Below are positions 1-8,870 of a stretch of 55,173 nucleotides of DNA, piece after piece (positions within the stretch are counted from its first letter, which is position 1; every line of letters begins with the position of its first letter). The stretch is from Acinetobacter sichuanensis. Its GTDB lineage: Bacteria; Pseudomonadota; Gammaproteobacteria; Pseudomonadales; Moraxellaceae. The position numbers were made by a program, and so were the translations under genes. Under the pieces are notes generated by a model. It was given only the letters and a program-made list of their open reading frames with translations, was not told the DNA's origin and ran no database searches. The stretch covers positions 1-55,173 of the forward strand of contig NZ_PYIX02000028.1 in NCBI RefSeq assembly GCF_003024515.2, read 5' to 3'.

Positions 1-114
1 TATTAATTATATTTATGATAATTAAGTCTAGTAGGAATTTTATTCGTAATAGCATACAATTTAAGGCATAAGGTAATTCTAAGTTACAATTTAATACAAT
101 TAAGGGTTTTGAAT

Positions 115-1218
115 GTGAAGTATCCACGCACCTCACTTTTTTTAGCAGTTTCATTTTTATTTACTGGCTGTGCAATGACTTCTGGTTTACAAACCTATGA
201 TGTTCCAGACCAAGGACAATATCAAACTGATCAAGGTGCAGAACTCAATGTCGTTCAGCTCACTCAAAATACTTTGCCAAGTCAAATAGGTAGTCTTGAC
301 CAATCGGTTCAAAATGTAGCGTCATTATTTCATCATCAAAATACAATTTATCGCTTAAGCTCAGGGGATATTTTATCTATTCAGCTCTGGGCTTACCCAG
401 AAATTACCCCTCCTGTAACCCAAATGACCAATGATACTTCTGTACTTGCAAATGGTTATCGTATTGATCAAAACGGTTATATTCAAGCGCCTTTAATTGG
501 TTCATACCGCGCATCAGGCAAAACTCTTTCACAAATCAATAAAGAGATGCGTAGTTTATTTGCTCGTTATCTTAAAACACCAGATGTTGTCGTGCGTGTT
601 TTAGCTTATGAAGGAAAACGCTATTTTGTAAATGGTCAGGTGATGAAAAGTGGACAATACACTTTAAATGATCAACCCATTAGTATTTATACTGCTTTAG
701 GACAAGCAGGTGGTATAAATTCCCAAACAGGTGATAATACTAATATTCAATTAATTCGTAATGGGCAAACTTATAATTTAAATACCATTACTTTAGAAAA
801 GCAGGGTTTATCTTTACATAATCTTCTCATTCAGCCAAATGACACTATTTTTGTGAATGCTAAACAAGATCAAAAGCTTTATGTATTAGGTGAGTCTAGT
901 CGTACTCAAGCTGTGAATTTACGTGATCAAGGTATGACTTTAAGCGATGTTCTAGGTGAAAGTGGCGGTATTAATCCAAACTCTGCAAGTGCAGCACGCA
1001 TTTATGTAATGCGTACAGATTTAAATACTAAAGCATCTACAGTCTATCAATTAAATCTGAGTAGTTTTGGTAATTTTGCTTTAGCGAACCAATTTGCAAT
1101 GCAAAAAAATGATATCGTTTATGTAGATGCGACTGGATTAACACGTTGGCAACGTGTCATTAACCAAATTATTCCTTTCTCTAATGCTTTATATAACATT
1201 GATCGTTTAGGGCAATAA
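115..1218 (+). CDS. wza: Wza, outer-membrane polysaccharide export lipoprotein
   Basis: Wza forms the outer-membrane channel through which capsular polysaccharide leaves the cell. The N-terminus has a hydrophobic segment ending in the lipobox Leu-Phe-Thr-Gly-Cys, so the mature protein should be a lipoprotein. A polysaccharide-export (PES) domain follows, beginning near 'YRLSSGDILSIQLW', then SLBB-type repeats around 'YFVNGQVMKSGQY' and 'LYVLGESSRTQAV'. The C-terminal end carries an amphipathic stretch as expected for the Wza barrel helix. I prefer the GTG start at 115 because TAAGGG at 101-106 lies 8 bases upstream. A TTG at 109 in the same frame is too close to that site. The stop codon overlaps the wzb start by one base, so wza-wzb-wzc is one operon. 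The 108 bases before it must hold the promoter, but I could not define it. Confidence 0.95.
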   Translation: MKYPRTSLFLAVSFLFTGCAMTSGLQTYDVPDQGQYQTDQGAELNVVQLTQNTLPSQIGSLDQSVQNVASLFHHQNTIYRLSSGDILSIQLWAYPEITPPVTQMTNDTSVLANGYRIDQNGYIQAPLIGSYRASGKTLSQINKEMRSLFARYLKTPDVVVRVLAYEGKRYFVNGQVMKSGQYTLNDQPISIYTALGQAGGINSQTGDNTNIQLIRNGQTYNLNTITLEKQGLSLHNLLIQPNDTIFVNAKQDQKLYVLGESSRTQAVNLRDQGMTLSDVLGESGGINPNSASAARIYVMRTDLNTKASTVYQLNLSSFGNFALANQFAMQKNDIVYVDATGLTRWQRVINQIIPFSNALYNIDRLGQ

Positions 1219-1646
1219 TGAAAATTCAAAATATTCTTGTCGTTTGTGTGGGTAATATTTGTCGTAGCCCCATGGCTGAGTATTTTTTAAAAAATGCTCA
1301 TCCTGACCTACATATCGAATCTGCTGGCTTATCTGCGATGGTTGGGCATCCTGCAGATGAGAAAGCAATCGCTTGCATGGATGATCAAAGCATCGATATG
1401 CGTGGACATATTGCCAAGCAAATTAATGCACAATTAATCAAAAAATCCGATTTAATTTTAGTCATGAGTCATAATCAGCAAAAACATATTGAACAAACTT
1501 GGCCTTTTGCTAAAGGTAAAGTGTTTATGTTAGGGCATTGGCAGAATATTAATGTGCCTGACCCATATAAGCATGATCAAGCATTTTTTATTGAGACATG
1601 TAATAATATTCAACGTTATGTCACTGATTGGCAATCACATCTTTAA
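1218..1646 (+). CDS. wzb: Wzb, low-molecular-weight protein tyrosine phosphatase
   Basis: This cytoplasmic phosphatase removes phosphate from the tyrosine-rich tail of Wzc, allowing cycles of capsule polymerisation and export. The P-loop CX5R is visible as C10-VGNIC-R16-S17 at the N-terminus, and the general-acid loop is D115-P116-Y117. At 142 residues it has the normal length for the family. The ATG overlaps the last base of the wza stop codon, which suggests translational coupling. The gene lies between its substrate kinase and the export channel, as in other Acinetobacter capsule loci. Confidence 0.96.
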   Translation: MKIQNILVVCVGNICRSPMAEYFLKNAHPDLHIESAGLSAMVGHPADEKAIACMDDQSIDMRGHIAKQINAQLIKKSDLILVMSHNQQKHIEQTWPFAKGKVFMLGHWQNINVPDPYKHDQAFFIETCNNIQRYVTDWQSHL

Positions 1647-1667
1647 ATTTAAATTAGTTGTAGTCAT

Positions 1668-3848
1668 ATGAACCAAAATTCAAAAACGAATGATGATACG
1701 ATCGACTTAAAAGAGTTATTTTTTTCATTAATTGCTCAATGGAAAGTGATTGCCCTTTGTGTAATTTTAAGTTTGATTTGTGCATTACTCTACCTACGTG
1801 TTACTCCAAATACATATTCAACAGATGCTTTAGTTCAAGTTGAGGACAGTAAAGGAGCAGGTGCTGCTGCACTTTTAGGTGATTTATCTTCTGTTGTCGA
1901 TCAAAAATCTCCAGCACAAGCTGAAATTGAAATCTTAAAATCTCGTATGGTATTAGGACAAGTTATTCAAGACTTGAATCTCAATATTCGAATCCATGAT
2001 GACGAAGACAGCAAATTACATCGCTTACTCACACAAGATGACATCTTATTAGATTATCGTAAAGACGGCGTATTTTACCAAAAAAATCAGTCCAATTTTT
2101 TAATTAAGCAATTTGATGTGCCACTGGCTTATCAAAATAAAGCCCTAACTTTAGATTTGACAGTACCTCAACAGTTTAAGTTAATTGATATTGAAAAAGA
2201 AAAAGTTCTTTTTACAGGTAAATTAAATCAACCCAATCAGTCAAATGGCTGGAATATCAACATTGACAGTAAAGCTCCATTTAAGCAAACATTTACATTG
2301 GTTAAACAATCTTTACCTGCTGCCGTAACTTCTTTAAATGATGATTATTCTGTTGCTGAAAAAGGTAAATTAACGGGTGTCATTGGACTGAATTACCAAG
2401 GTCAAGACAAACAACATATTACTGAGGTTTTAAATAATATTTTACATGTATATCATGCACAAAATATTGAACGTAAAACTTTAGAGTCAAAACAAACACT
2501 CAAATTCTTAGATAAACAGTTACCTGAACTTAAAAAACAGCTTGAAGAATCTGAAATTAAGTTCAATAAATTCCGTGAACAATATAATACTATTGATGTC
2601 ACACAAGAATCTGAGTTAATGCTCAAACAAAATGTTGAATTAGAAAAAACCCGTATTGAGTTAAAACAGAAACAAGCTGAACTTTCTGCAAAATATACCG
2701 CTAGCCATCCATTAATGGCTGAAATTAATGCTCAGTTAGCCACTATTGATAAAAAAGCCAATGAGCTCAATCAGGCTTTAAAACGTCTACCTGAAACTCA
2801 ACGCTTATATTTACAACTTTATCGTGATGTAAAAGTAAATAGTGAACTATATACTTCTTTACTCAATAGCTATCAACAATTAAAAATTGCTGAAGCGGGT
2901 GAAATTGGTAATGTCCGTATTATTGATACGGCTGCTGAGCCCATTAAACCTATTGCGCCTCGTAAATTAGTGATTCTGATTCTATCTATTTTTGTGGGTG
3001 GTTTTGTTGGGGTACTCATAGCATTATTACGTAACTTAATGCACACAGGAATTAAAGATTCAACTCAAATTGAAAATGAATTAGATTTACCTGTTTATGC
3101 TACTGTGCCTCGTTCTCCTGTACAAGAAAGTCGGATTCAAATTTTAAAGAAAAAGAAATCTATTCCTATTCTTGCGGTTAAAAATACCAATGACATTGCC
3201 ATTGAAAGTTTACGTAGCATCCGTACCACGATTCATTTTTCATTAGCAAATGCTAAAAATAATGTCATTGCAATTTCAGGTCCTGCACCTGAAGTCGGTA
3301 AATCATTTATTTCGGCAAACCTTGCAACTATTTTTGCTCAAGGTAATAAACGTGTTTTATTAATTGATGCTGATATCCGTCGTGGTTATTTACATAAATA
3401 TTTTAATCGTGATACCACACCTGGCTTAACAGAACTCCTCAGTGGTCAAAGTACACTGGCACAAACAGTCTTTAAAACCCAAGTCGATAATTTGGATTTT
3501 ATTGCACGTGGTAAAAACCAAAATAATCCATCTGAAATGCTGAGTTCTACACAATTTAAAGAATTGTTAGAGCAACTTTCTCAGCAATATGATCATATTA
3601 TTTTAGATACACCACCTGTTTTAGCCGTTACAGATGGTATTATTATTTCACAATATGCAGGCGTAAATTTAGTGGTTGCACGTTATGCAAAAACTCAAAT
3701 TAAAGAGCTTGAACTGACTGTAAATCGCTTTGAGCAAGCAGGCAGTAAAGTAAATGGTATTATTCTAAATGATATTAATCGAGCTTCAGGTGGCTACAGT
3801 TATGGTTATAATTATGCTTATAGCTATACAGCACAAAAAGATGATTAA
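1668..3848 (+). CDS. wzc: Wzc, capsule polysaccharide co-polymerase and tyrosine autokinase
   Basis: Wzc is the inner-membrane co-polymerase and BY-kinase that controls capsule chain length and export together with Wza and Wzb. The protein has a Wzz domain with a first membrane helix at about residues 28-45. A long periplasmic coiled-coil region precedes a second helix at about 433-453. The cytoplasmic kinase domain shows Walker A at about 538-546 (GPAPEVGKS), Walker A' near 563-573 (VLLIDADIRRG) and Walker B near 644 (IILDTPPV). The C-terminal tail from about residue 710 has six closely spaced tyrosines, the autophosphorylation cluster. The length of 726 residues is typical. It is the last gene of the operon and is followed by a strong terminator. 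Confidence 0.97.
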   Translation: MNQNSKTNDDTIDLKELFFSLIAQWKVIALCVILSLICALLYLRVTPNTYSTDALVQVEDSKGAGAAALLGDLSSVVDQKSPAQAEIEILKSRMVLGQVIQDLNLNIRIHDDEDSKLHRLLTQDDILLDYRKDGVFYQKNQSNFLIKQFDVPLAYQNKALTLDLTVPQQFKLIDIEKEKVLFTGKLNQPNQSNGWNINIDSKAPFKQTFTLVKQSLPAAVTSLNDDYSVAEKGKLTGVIGLNYQGQDKQHITEVLNNILHVYHAQNIERKTLESKQTLKFLDKQLPELKKQLEESEIKFNKFREQYNTIDVTQESELMLKQNVELEKTRIELKQKQAELSAKYTASHPLMAEINAQLATIDKKANELNQALKRLPETQRLYLQLYRDVKVNSELYTSLLNSYQQLKIAEAGEIGNVRIIDTAAEPIKPIAPRKLVILILSIFVGGFVGVLIALLRNLMHTGIKDSTQIENELDLPVYATVPRSPVQESRIQILKKKKSIPILAVKNTNDIAIESLRSIRTTIHFSLANAKNNVIAISGPAPEVGKSFISANLATIFAQGNKRVLLIDADIRRGYLHKYFNRDTTPGLTELLSGQSTLAQTVFKTQVDNLDFIARGKNQNNPSEMLSSTQFKELLEQLSQQYDHIILDTPPVLAVTDGIIISQYAGVNLVVARYAKTQIKELELTVNRFEQAGSKVNGIILNDINRASGGYSYGYNYAYSYTAQKDD

Positions 3849-3862
3849 TCTATAAAATAATG

Positions 3863-3892
3863 AAAATCCAGATCTTTTGATCTGGATTTTTA
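3863..3892 (+). terminator. Rho-independent terminator after wzc
   Basis: A perfect 12-bp stem AAAATCCAGATC / GATCTGGATTTT with a TTTT loop is followed by further T residues. It closes the wza-wzb-wzc operon 15 bases after the wzc stop codon. Confidence 0.9.
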
Positions 3893-3957
3893 ATTTAAAA
3901 ACCCTGTATATTTTTGGTTGATTTATACGAATATAGATACCGTTTTAGTGTAAGACA

Positions 3958-3986
3958 TTATATGCTTTGGTAGTTCAAGCTATAAT
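3958..3986 (+). promoter_or_regulatory. Possible promoter for the first FKBP gene
   Basis: A perfect TATAAT lies at 3981-3986, about 45 bases before the ATG at 4031. The matching -35 region at the expected distance (around 3958-3963, TTATAT) is poor. The terminator after wzc means that the FKBP genes need their own promoter, so a site in this 180-base gap is expected. The exact call is tentative. Confidence 0.35.
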
Positions 3987-4030
3987 TTATATGATTAGCT
4001 CTTGTAAGATAAAAATTTTTAGGAAATATC

Positions 4031-4738
4031 ATGAGTAAAGCCTTACCCATCGCTGTTGCTGTATTATTAGGCGGTGCTGCACTTGTTCCTGTGTATTATG
4101 CAACTCAACACCCTGTTGATGTAAATAAAAGTAGCATTTCTAAAACTGCAAAACCTGTAGAAAAAATTAGCTATGCTTTAGGTTATGAAGTTGCAAGTCA
4201 AACACCTGCTGAAGTTGATGTTGATACATTTATCAGCGGTATTCGTGATGCACATGCGAAAAAAGAACGCTTATTTACAGATGAAGAATTACAAGTTGCC
4301 TATACTGAATTCCAAAAAGAAGTGCAGGCAAAGCAACTTGCTGATGCGAAAGCAAGCGTTTCTCAAAGTGATAATTTCTTAGCTGAAAATGCTAAAAAAG
4401 AAGGTGTAAAAACCACAGCTTCGGGGCTGCAATACAAAATCACTAAACAAGGTGATGGTAAAGCACCAACTGCAGAATCCGTGGTGACCGTACACTACAA
4501 AGGTCAATTACTTGATGGAAAAGTATTTGATAGTTCGTATGATCGTGGCGAACCGATTGAGTTTCCTTTAAATCAAGTCATTCCTGGTTGGACTGAAGGA
4601 TTACAATTAATGAAAGAAGGTGGAAAAGCCACATTATATATTCCATCTAAACTGGCTTATGGTGAACAAGGTGTTCCTGGTACCATTCCACCAAACAGTA
4701 CCTTAATTTTTGATGTTGAATTAATTAAAGTAAAATAA
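4031..4738 (+). CDS. fkpA: FKBP-type peptidyl-prolyl cis-trans isomerase, FkpA-like (first copy)
   Basis: This is a periplasmic or membrane-anchored prolyl isomerase with chaperone activity. A hydrophobic segment at residues 5-24 is a signal sequence or anchor. An FKBP_N dimerisation domain (about 46-125, starting '[12 protein letters not shown]') is followed by an FKBP_C catalytic domain (about 150-235). That domain contains '[19 protein letters not shown]', '[12 protein letters not shown]' and '[20 protein letters not shown]', the usual active-site elements. AGGA lies 6 bases before the ATG. The gene sits next to wzc, where Acinetobacter capsule loci normally end in fkpA. A close paralogue follows 41 bases downstream. 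Confidence 0.93.
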   Translation: MSKALPIAVAVLLGGAALVPVYYATQHPVDVNKSSISKTAKPVEKISYALGYEVASQTPAEVDVDTFISGIRDAHAKKERLFTDEELQVAYTEFQKEVQAKQLADAKASVSQSDNFLAENAKKEGVKTTASGLQYKITKQGDGKAPTAESVVTVHYKGQLLDGKVFDSSYDRGEPIEFPLNQVIPGWTEGLQLMKEGGKATLYIPSKLAYGEQGVPGTIPPNSTLIFDVELIKVK

Positions 4739-4744
4739 ATCAGT

Positions 4745-4771
4745 AAAGGAGAGCATTTGCTCTCCTTTTTT
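4745..4771 (+). terminator. Intercistronic terminator between the two FKBP genes
   Basis: A perfect 10-bp stem AAAGGAGAGC / GCTCTCCTTT with loop ATTT is followed by TTT. It ends only 8 bases before the ATG of the second FKBP gene, with GGA at 4772-4774 as the likely ribosome binding site. The second gene therefore seems to depend on read-through of this hairpin or on a promoter inside the first gene. Confidence 0.8.
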
Positions 4772-4779
4772 GGATAGAT

Positions 4780-5472
4780 ATGATGAAAAAAAGTATTGTA
4801 TTAATCGGTTTACTCATGACGTATCATGCAGGTCATGCTGCAAATATTAACAACAAAAGTTCTCAAAAAGACCAACTTGGTTATAGCTACGGCTATGTCA
4901 TGGGTAGAACAAATGCAGATACACTTAAAGATATTAATTTAGATGCATTCATTCAAGGTTTAAAACAAGGCTCTATTGGGCAAAAAGCCAGTTTAACTGA
5001 TGAGGAAATGGCAAAAGCATTAGCCCAATACAAACAGCAAAGCGAAGCGAAACAACTGATTGAGTTTCAACAAGTCGCTCAGAATAATGCCAAATTAGGT
5101 GAAACCTTTTTAGCTGAAAATGCAAAAAAATCAGGTGTTATCAGCACAAAATCAGGTTTGCAATATCAAGTTTTACAAGCAGGTCAGGGCAAAAAACCTT
5201 CGGCGAATTCTAAAGTATCCGTCAATTATGAAGGTCGTTTATTAGATGGTACTGTTTTTGATAGCTCAATTGCACGTAACCAGTCTGTTGAATTTCAAGT
5301 CAGCCAAGTCATTGCAGGTTGGACAGAAGGCTTACAACTCATGCAAGAAGGTGCCAAATATCGCTTTTTCATTCCTGCAAAATTAGCATATGGCGAAATT
5401 GGTTCAGGCGATGCCATTGGTCCAAATAGCACACTGATTTTTGATGTAGAATTATTAAAAGTTTTACCGTAA
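4780..5472 (+). CDS. FKBP-type peptidyl-prolyl cis-trans isomerase (second copy)
   Basis: This is a second periplasmic FKBP isomerase with the same two-domain plan as its upstream neighbour. It has a cleavable signal peptide of about 20 residues (MMKKSIVLIGLLMTYHAGHA). An FKBP_N domain (from 'LGYSYGYVMGRTNAD') is followed by an FKBP_C domain with 'VSVNYEGRLLDGTVFDSS', '[15 protein letters not shown]' and 'AYGEIGSGDAIGPNSTLIF'. It resembles the first copy closely enough to indicate duplication, but the signal region differs: this one looks cleavable and the other looks more like an anchor. Two ATG codons in tandem (4780, 4783) could start it. The client proteins are unknown. Confidence 0.9.
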   Translation: MMKKSIVLIGLLMTYHAGHAANINNKSSQKDQLGYSYGYVMGRTNADTLKDINLDAFIQGLKQGSIGQKASLTDEEMAKALAQYKQQSEAKQLIEFQQVAQNNAKLGETFLAENAKKSGVISTKSGLQYQVLQAGQGKKPSANSKVSVNYEGRLLDGTVFDSSIARNQSVEFQVSQVIAGWTEGLQLMQEGAKYRFFIPAKLAYGEIGSGDAIGPNSTLIFDVELLKVLP

Positions 5473-5490
5473 AAAATGATTTAAATAAAA

Positions 5491-5518
5491 AAAACATCGC
5501 CAAATTGCGATGTTTTTT
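5491..5518. terminator. Bidirectional terminator between the FKBP gene and murJ
   Basis: A 10-bp stem AAAACATCGC / GCGATGTTTT with a 6-base loop has A residues before and T residues after it. It can therefore end transcripts from both convergent genes. Confidence 0.85.
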
Positions 5519-5536
5519 ATTGTCTATTCTCTTTCG

Positions 5537-7078
5537 TTAGTGTTTCAGATGACGTGGTCTAAAACCACTTGCAAATAAACCAATCGCATAAGCCAACACA
5601 CCTGCTACACAAAGCCCTACGACTTCAAGGATGCGAATCCATTGTGCAACACTGTCATCATACCAAGTTAAAGCATACCAAAGCACAGCGACCATACTGA
5701 TATTGGCAATAAGAAATTGAATAAATAGCTTTTTCCAATGCGCTCCAAAACGGAAAATATTACGTTTATGTAAATAAAAATACAGCATACCCGCATTCAC
5801 CAATGCAGAACCTGAAGATGCAATGGCAAGTGCCATATGTTCAGCATGCCAGTCTATAATTTTAAAAATTCCAATAAAAACAACGTTTAAAATTGCGTTG
5901 GCTGCAACAGCCATTAAACCAACACGTACAGGTGTTTTGGTATCTTGAATCGCATAAAAACCAGGTGCAAAAACTTTGATTAACATAAATGCCAATACCC
6001 CTGCGCTCATACATTGCAACGCCATAGCTGTCATTTGTGTATCACGTACATCAAAAGCACCATGTTGGAAAAGCGCTTGAATAATTGGAGTAGACAGCAT
6101 AAATAGTGCAATACTTGCAGGTACACCAACCAATACAATGACACGTGCAGCCCAATCTAGCATTTTTCTAAATTTTTCTTGGTCTTGCTGTGCTTTGCTC
6201 ATCGACAAAGAAGGCAAAATGACGGTACCAATGGCAACACCAATTAAGCCTAATGGTAACTCTGTCATTCGCTCAGCACTATATAACCAAGATACCGAGC
6301 CATCTTGCATGAACGATGCCCAAATGGTATTGAGTAATAAATTAATTTGTGTGACTGATACACCAAAAAGCGCAGGCAACATTAATTTTAAAATGCGTTC
6401 CACACCTTCATGTTTAAAATCAACTTTTGGTGGAATCAGTAGTTTTTTGCGCCATAATTCAGGAATTTGAATCGCAAGTTGTAAAATTCCTGCCGCAACC
6501 ACTGCCCAACCCAACGCCATAATCGGTTCAGCCATATATGGAGCAAGCCACCATGCCCCTGTGATCATGGCAACATTTAACAAGACAGGTGCAAATGCAG
6601 GTGTCGAAAATGAGCCATAACTATTTAAAATACTGCTCGCAAATGCTGTCAGTGACATAAACATTAAATATGGAATGGTTAAACGAAACATATCGACAGC
6701 TAAATCAAATTTAGCAGGATCATCATGGAAACCAGGTGCATAAACATACAAAATCACAGGCGCTGCAATCATACAAAATAATGTCAGCAATGACATCACC
6801 GTCAGTAAACAGCCAAAAACACGACTAATTAAGATCTGAACTTCGGCATGTAATTTTGTAGTTTTATATTCTGTTAAAATTGGAATAAATGCTTGGGAAA
6901 ATGCGCCTTCGGCAAACAGCCGCCGAAAGAAATTGGGGATACGGAATGCAACCACAAAGGTGTCAAAATCCTTACCTGCACCAAAGACATTTAATAAAAC
7001 CATATCTCGGACAAGTCCTAATACTCGGGACAGCATTGTCATCGAACTGACAATAAAGGTGGATCGCCACAGCGCCAT
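5537..7078 (-). CDS. murJ: MurJ, lipid II flippase
   Basis: MurJ moves the peptidoglycan precursor lipid II across the inner membrane. The protein is a MOP-superfamily polytopic protein with about 14 predicted helices. The N-terminal region 'SSMTMLSRVLGLVRD' carries the two arginines that correspond to the essential R18 and R24 of the E. coli protein. 'FRRLFAEGAFSQAFIPIL' is also conserved. I chose the ATG at 7078 because it aligns exactly with the E. coli start and has GGG about 8 bases upstream. A GTG 9 bases earlier is possible but poorly spaced. The gene lies 76 bases after ampD on the same strand, so these two peptidoglycan genes may be cotranscribed. The older name is mviN. Confidence 0.95.
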   Translation of the reverse strand: MALWRSTFIVSSMTMLSRVLGLVRDMVLLNVFGAGKDFDTFVVAFRIPNFFRRLFAEGAFSQAFIPILTEYKTTKLHAEVQILISRVFGCLLTVMSLLTLFCMIAAPVILYVYAPGFHDDPAKFDLAVDMFRLTIPYLMFMSLTAFASSILNSYGSFSTPAFAPVLLNVAMITGAWWLAPYMAEPIMALGWAVVAAGILQLAIQIPELWRKKLLIPPKVDFKHEGVERILKLMLPALFGVSVTQINLLLNTIWASFMQDGSVSWLYSAERMTELPLGLIGVAIGTVILPSLSMSKAQQDQEKFRKMLDWAARVIVLVGVPASIALFMLSTPIIQALFQHGAFDVRDTQMTAMALQCMSAGVLAFMLIKVFAPGFYAIQDTKTPVRVGLMAVAANAILNVVFIGIFKIIDWHAEHMALAIASSGSALVNAGMLYFYLHKRNIFRFGAHWKKLFIQFLIANISMVAVLWYALTWYDDSVAQWIRILEVVGLCVAGVLAYAIGLFASGFRPRHLKH

Positions 7079-7154
7079 TGCATTCACCCAATTAAAATAA
7101 AGTCGTTATTGTAAAGAAACTCAAAATAAATATCGTTGTTAAATCATGAATGAT

Positions 7155-7721
7155 TTATTGTTTTTGCTTATGTAGCAATGTTCTAAACTCATTCCATTGA
7201 AAATGTGGACCAGGATCCGTTTTTCGCTTTGGTGCAATATCAGAATGCCCAGCCAAATGCTGATCGGTTTTAGGATAAGCCCGTTGTAAAACTGCCACGA
7301 CTTGAGCCAACACATTATATTGATTTTGCTCAAAATTTAGATCATCACTTCCCTCAAGTTCAATACCAATAGAGTAATCGTTACACTCTACTTTGCCCAA
7401 GTAACTTGAACGTCCTGCATGCCAAGCCCGATCTTTAAAATTAACAAATTGTAGTACTTCACCTGTTCTTAAAATCAGTAAATGTGCTGAAACTTGCATA
7501 CCTTCAATGGTTTGAAAATATGGATGAACTGACCAATCGAGTTGATTTTGAAAAAATTTTTCAATATACCCACCACCAAATTGTGAAGGTGGCAAACTAA
7601 TATTATGAATCACAATCAGTTGAATTTCTGTCTGTTCAGGGCGCTGATTAAAATTGGGAGAAGCCACTTGTCGAGCGCCCAAAAGTTGCCCATCAACCAC
7701 TTGAAATGGTGTTGCTTGCAT
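7155..7721 (-). CDS. ampD: AmpD, 1,6-anhydro-N-acetylmuramyl-L-alanine amidase
   Basis: AmpD is the cytoplasmic zinc amidase that cleaves anhydro-muropeptides during cell-wall recycling. In many bacteria its loss induces beta-lactamase. Counting from the ATG at 7721, the zinc ligands H39, H159 and D169, and the catalytic E121 and K167, all sit exactly five residues beyond the positions known in Citrobacter AmpD. The chosen start has AGGA six bases upstream. Longer in-frame starts at 7727 and 7739 lack proper spacing. The protein is 188 residues long, a normal size, with no signal peptide. It is upstream of murJ and divergent from nadC. Confidence 0.95.
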   Translation of the reverse strand: MQATPFQVVDGQLLGARQVASPNFNQRPEQTEIQLIVIHNISLPPSQFGGGYIEKFFQNQLDWSVHPYFQTIEGMQVSAHLLILRTGEVLQFVNFKDRAWHAGRSSYLGKVECNDYSIGIELEGSDDLNFEQNQYNVLAQVVAVLQRAYPKTDQHLAGHSDIAPKRKTDPGPHFQWNEFRTLLHKQKQ

Positions 7722-7815
7722 AAACATTCCTATTATCAATCATTCAAGCATTGGATGCATTTGGTACGATAGTTTACGCTGAACAAGGTCAAATAAAAAC
7801 TTATCCTATTGTTAA

Positions 7816-8712
<897 letters not shown>

Positions 8713-8730
8713 CAGACAATAATTCGAACA

Positions 8731-8769
8731 TATTCCCTCTTTTAGTTATTTAAAGTAAAAGAGGGAATA
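8731..8769. terminator. Hairpin after nadC, probable terminator
   Basis: A perfect 14-bp inverted repeat, TATTCCCTCTTTTA / TAAAAGAGGGAATA, has an 11-base loop. It lies 18 bases after nadC. There is no strong T tract after it, so termination may be partial, or the hairpin may protect the mRNA end. Confidence 0.55.
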
Positions 8770-8870
8770 AAATGGTATTTTGATTACAATTTAAGCACCT
8801 AAAAACTTTCAAAACCTATCCCTCAAGCCTATAATTGCAAGCCTTCTCTTATTAAGCTTAATCTCTGCAA

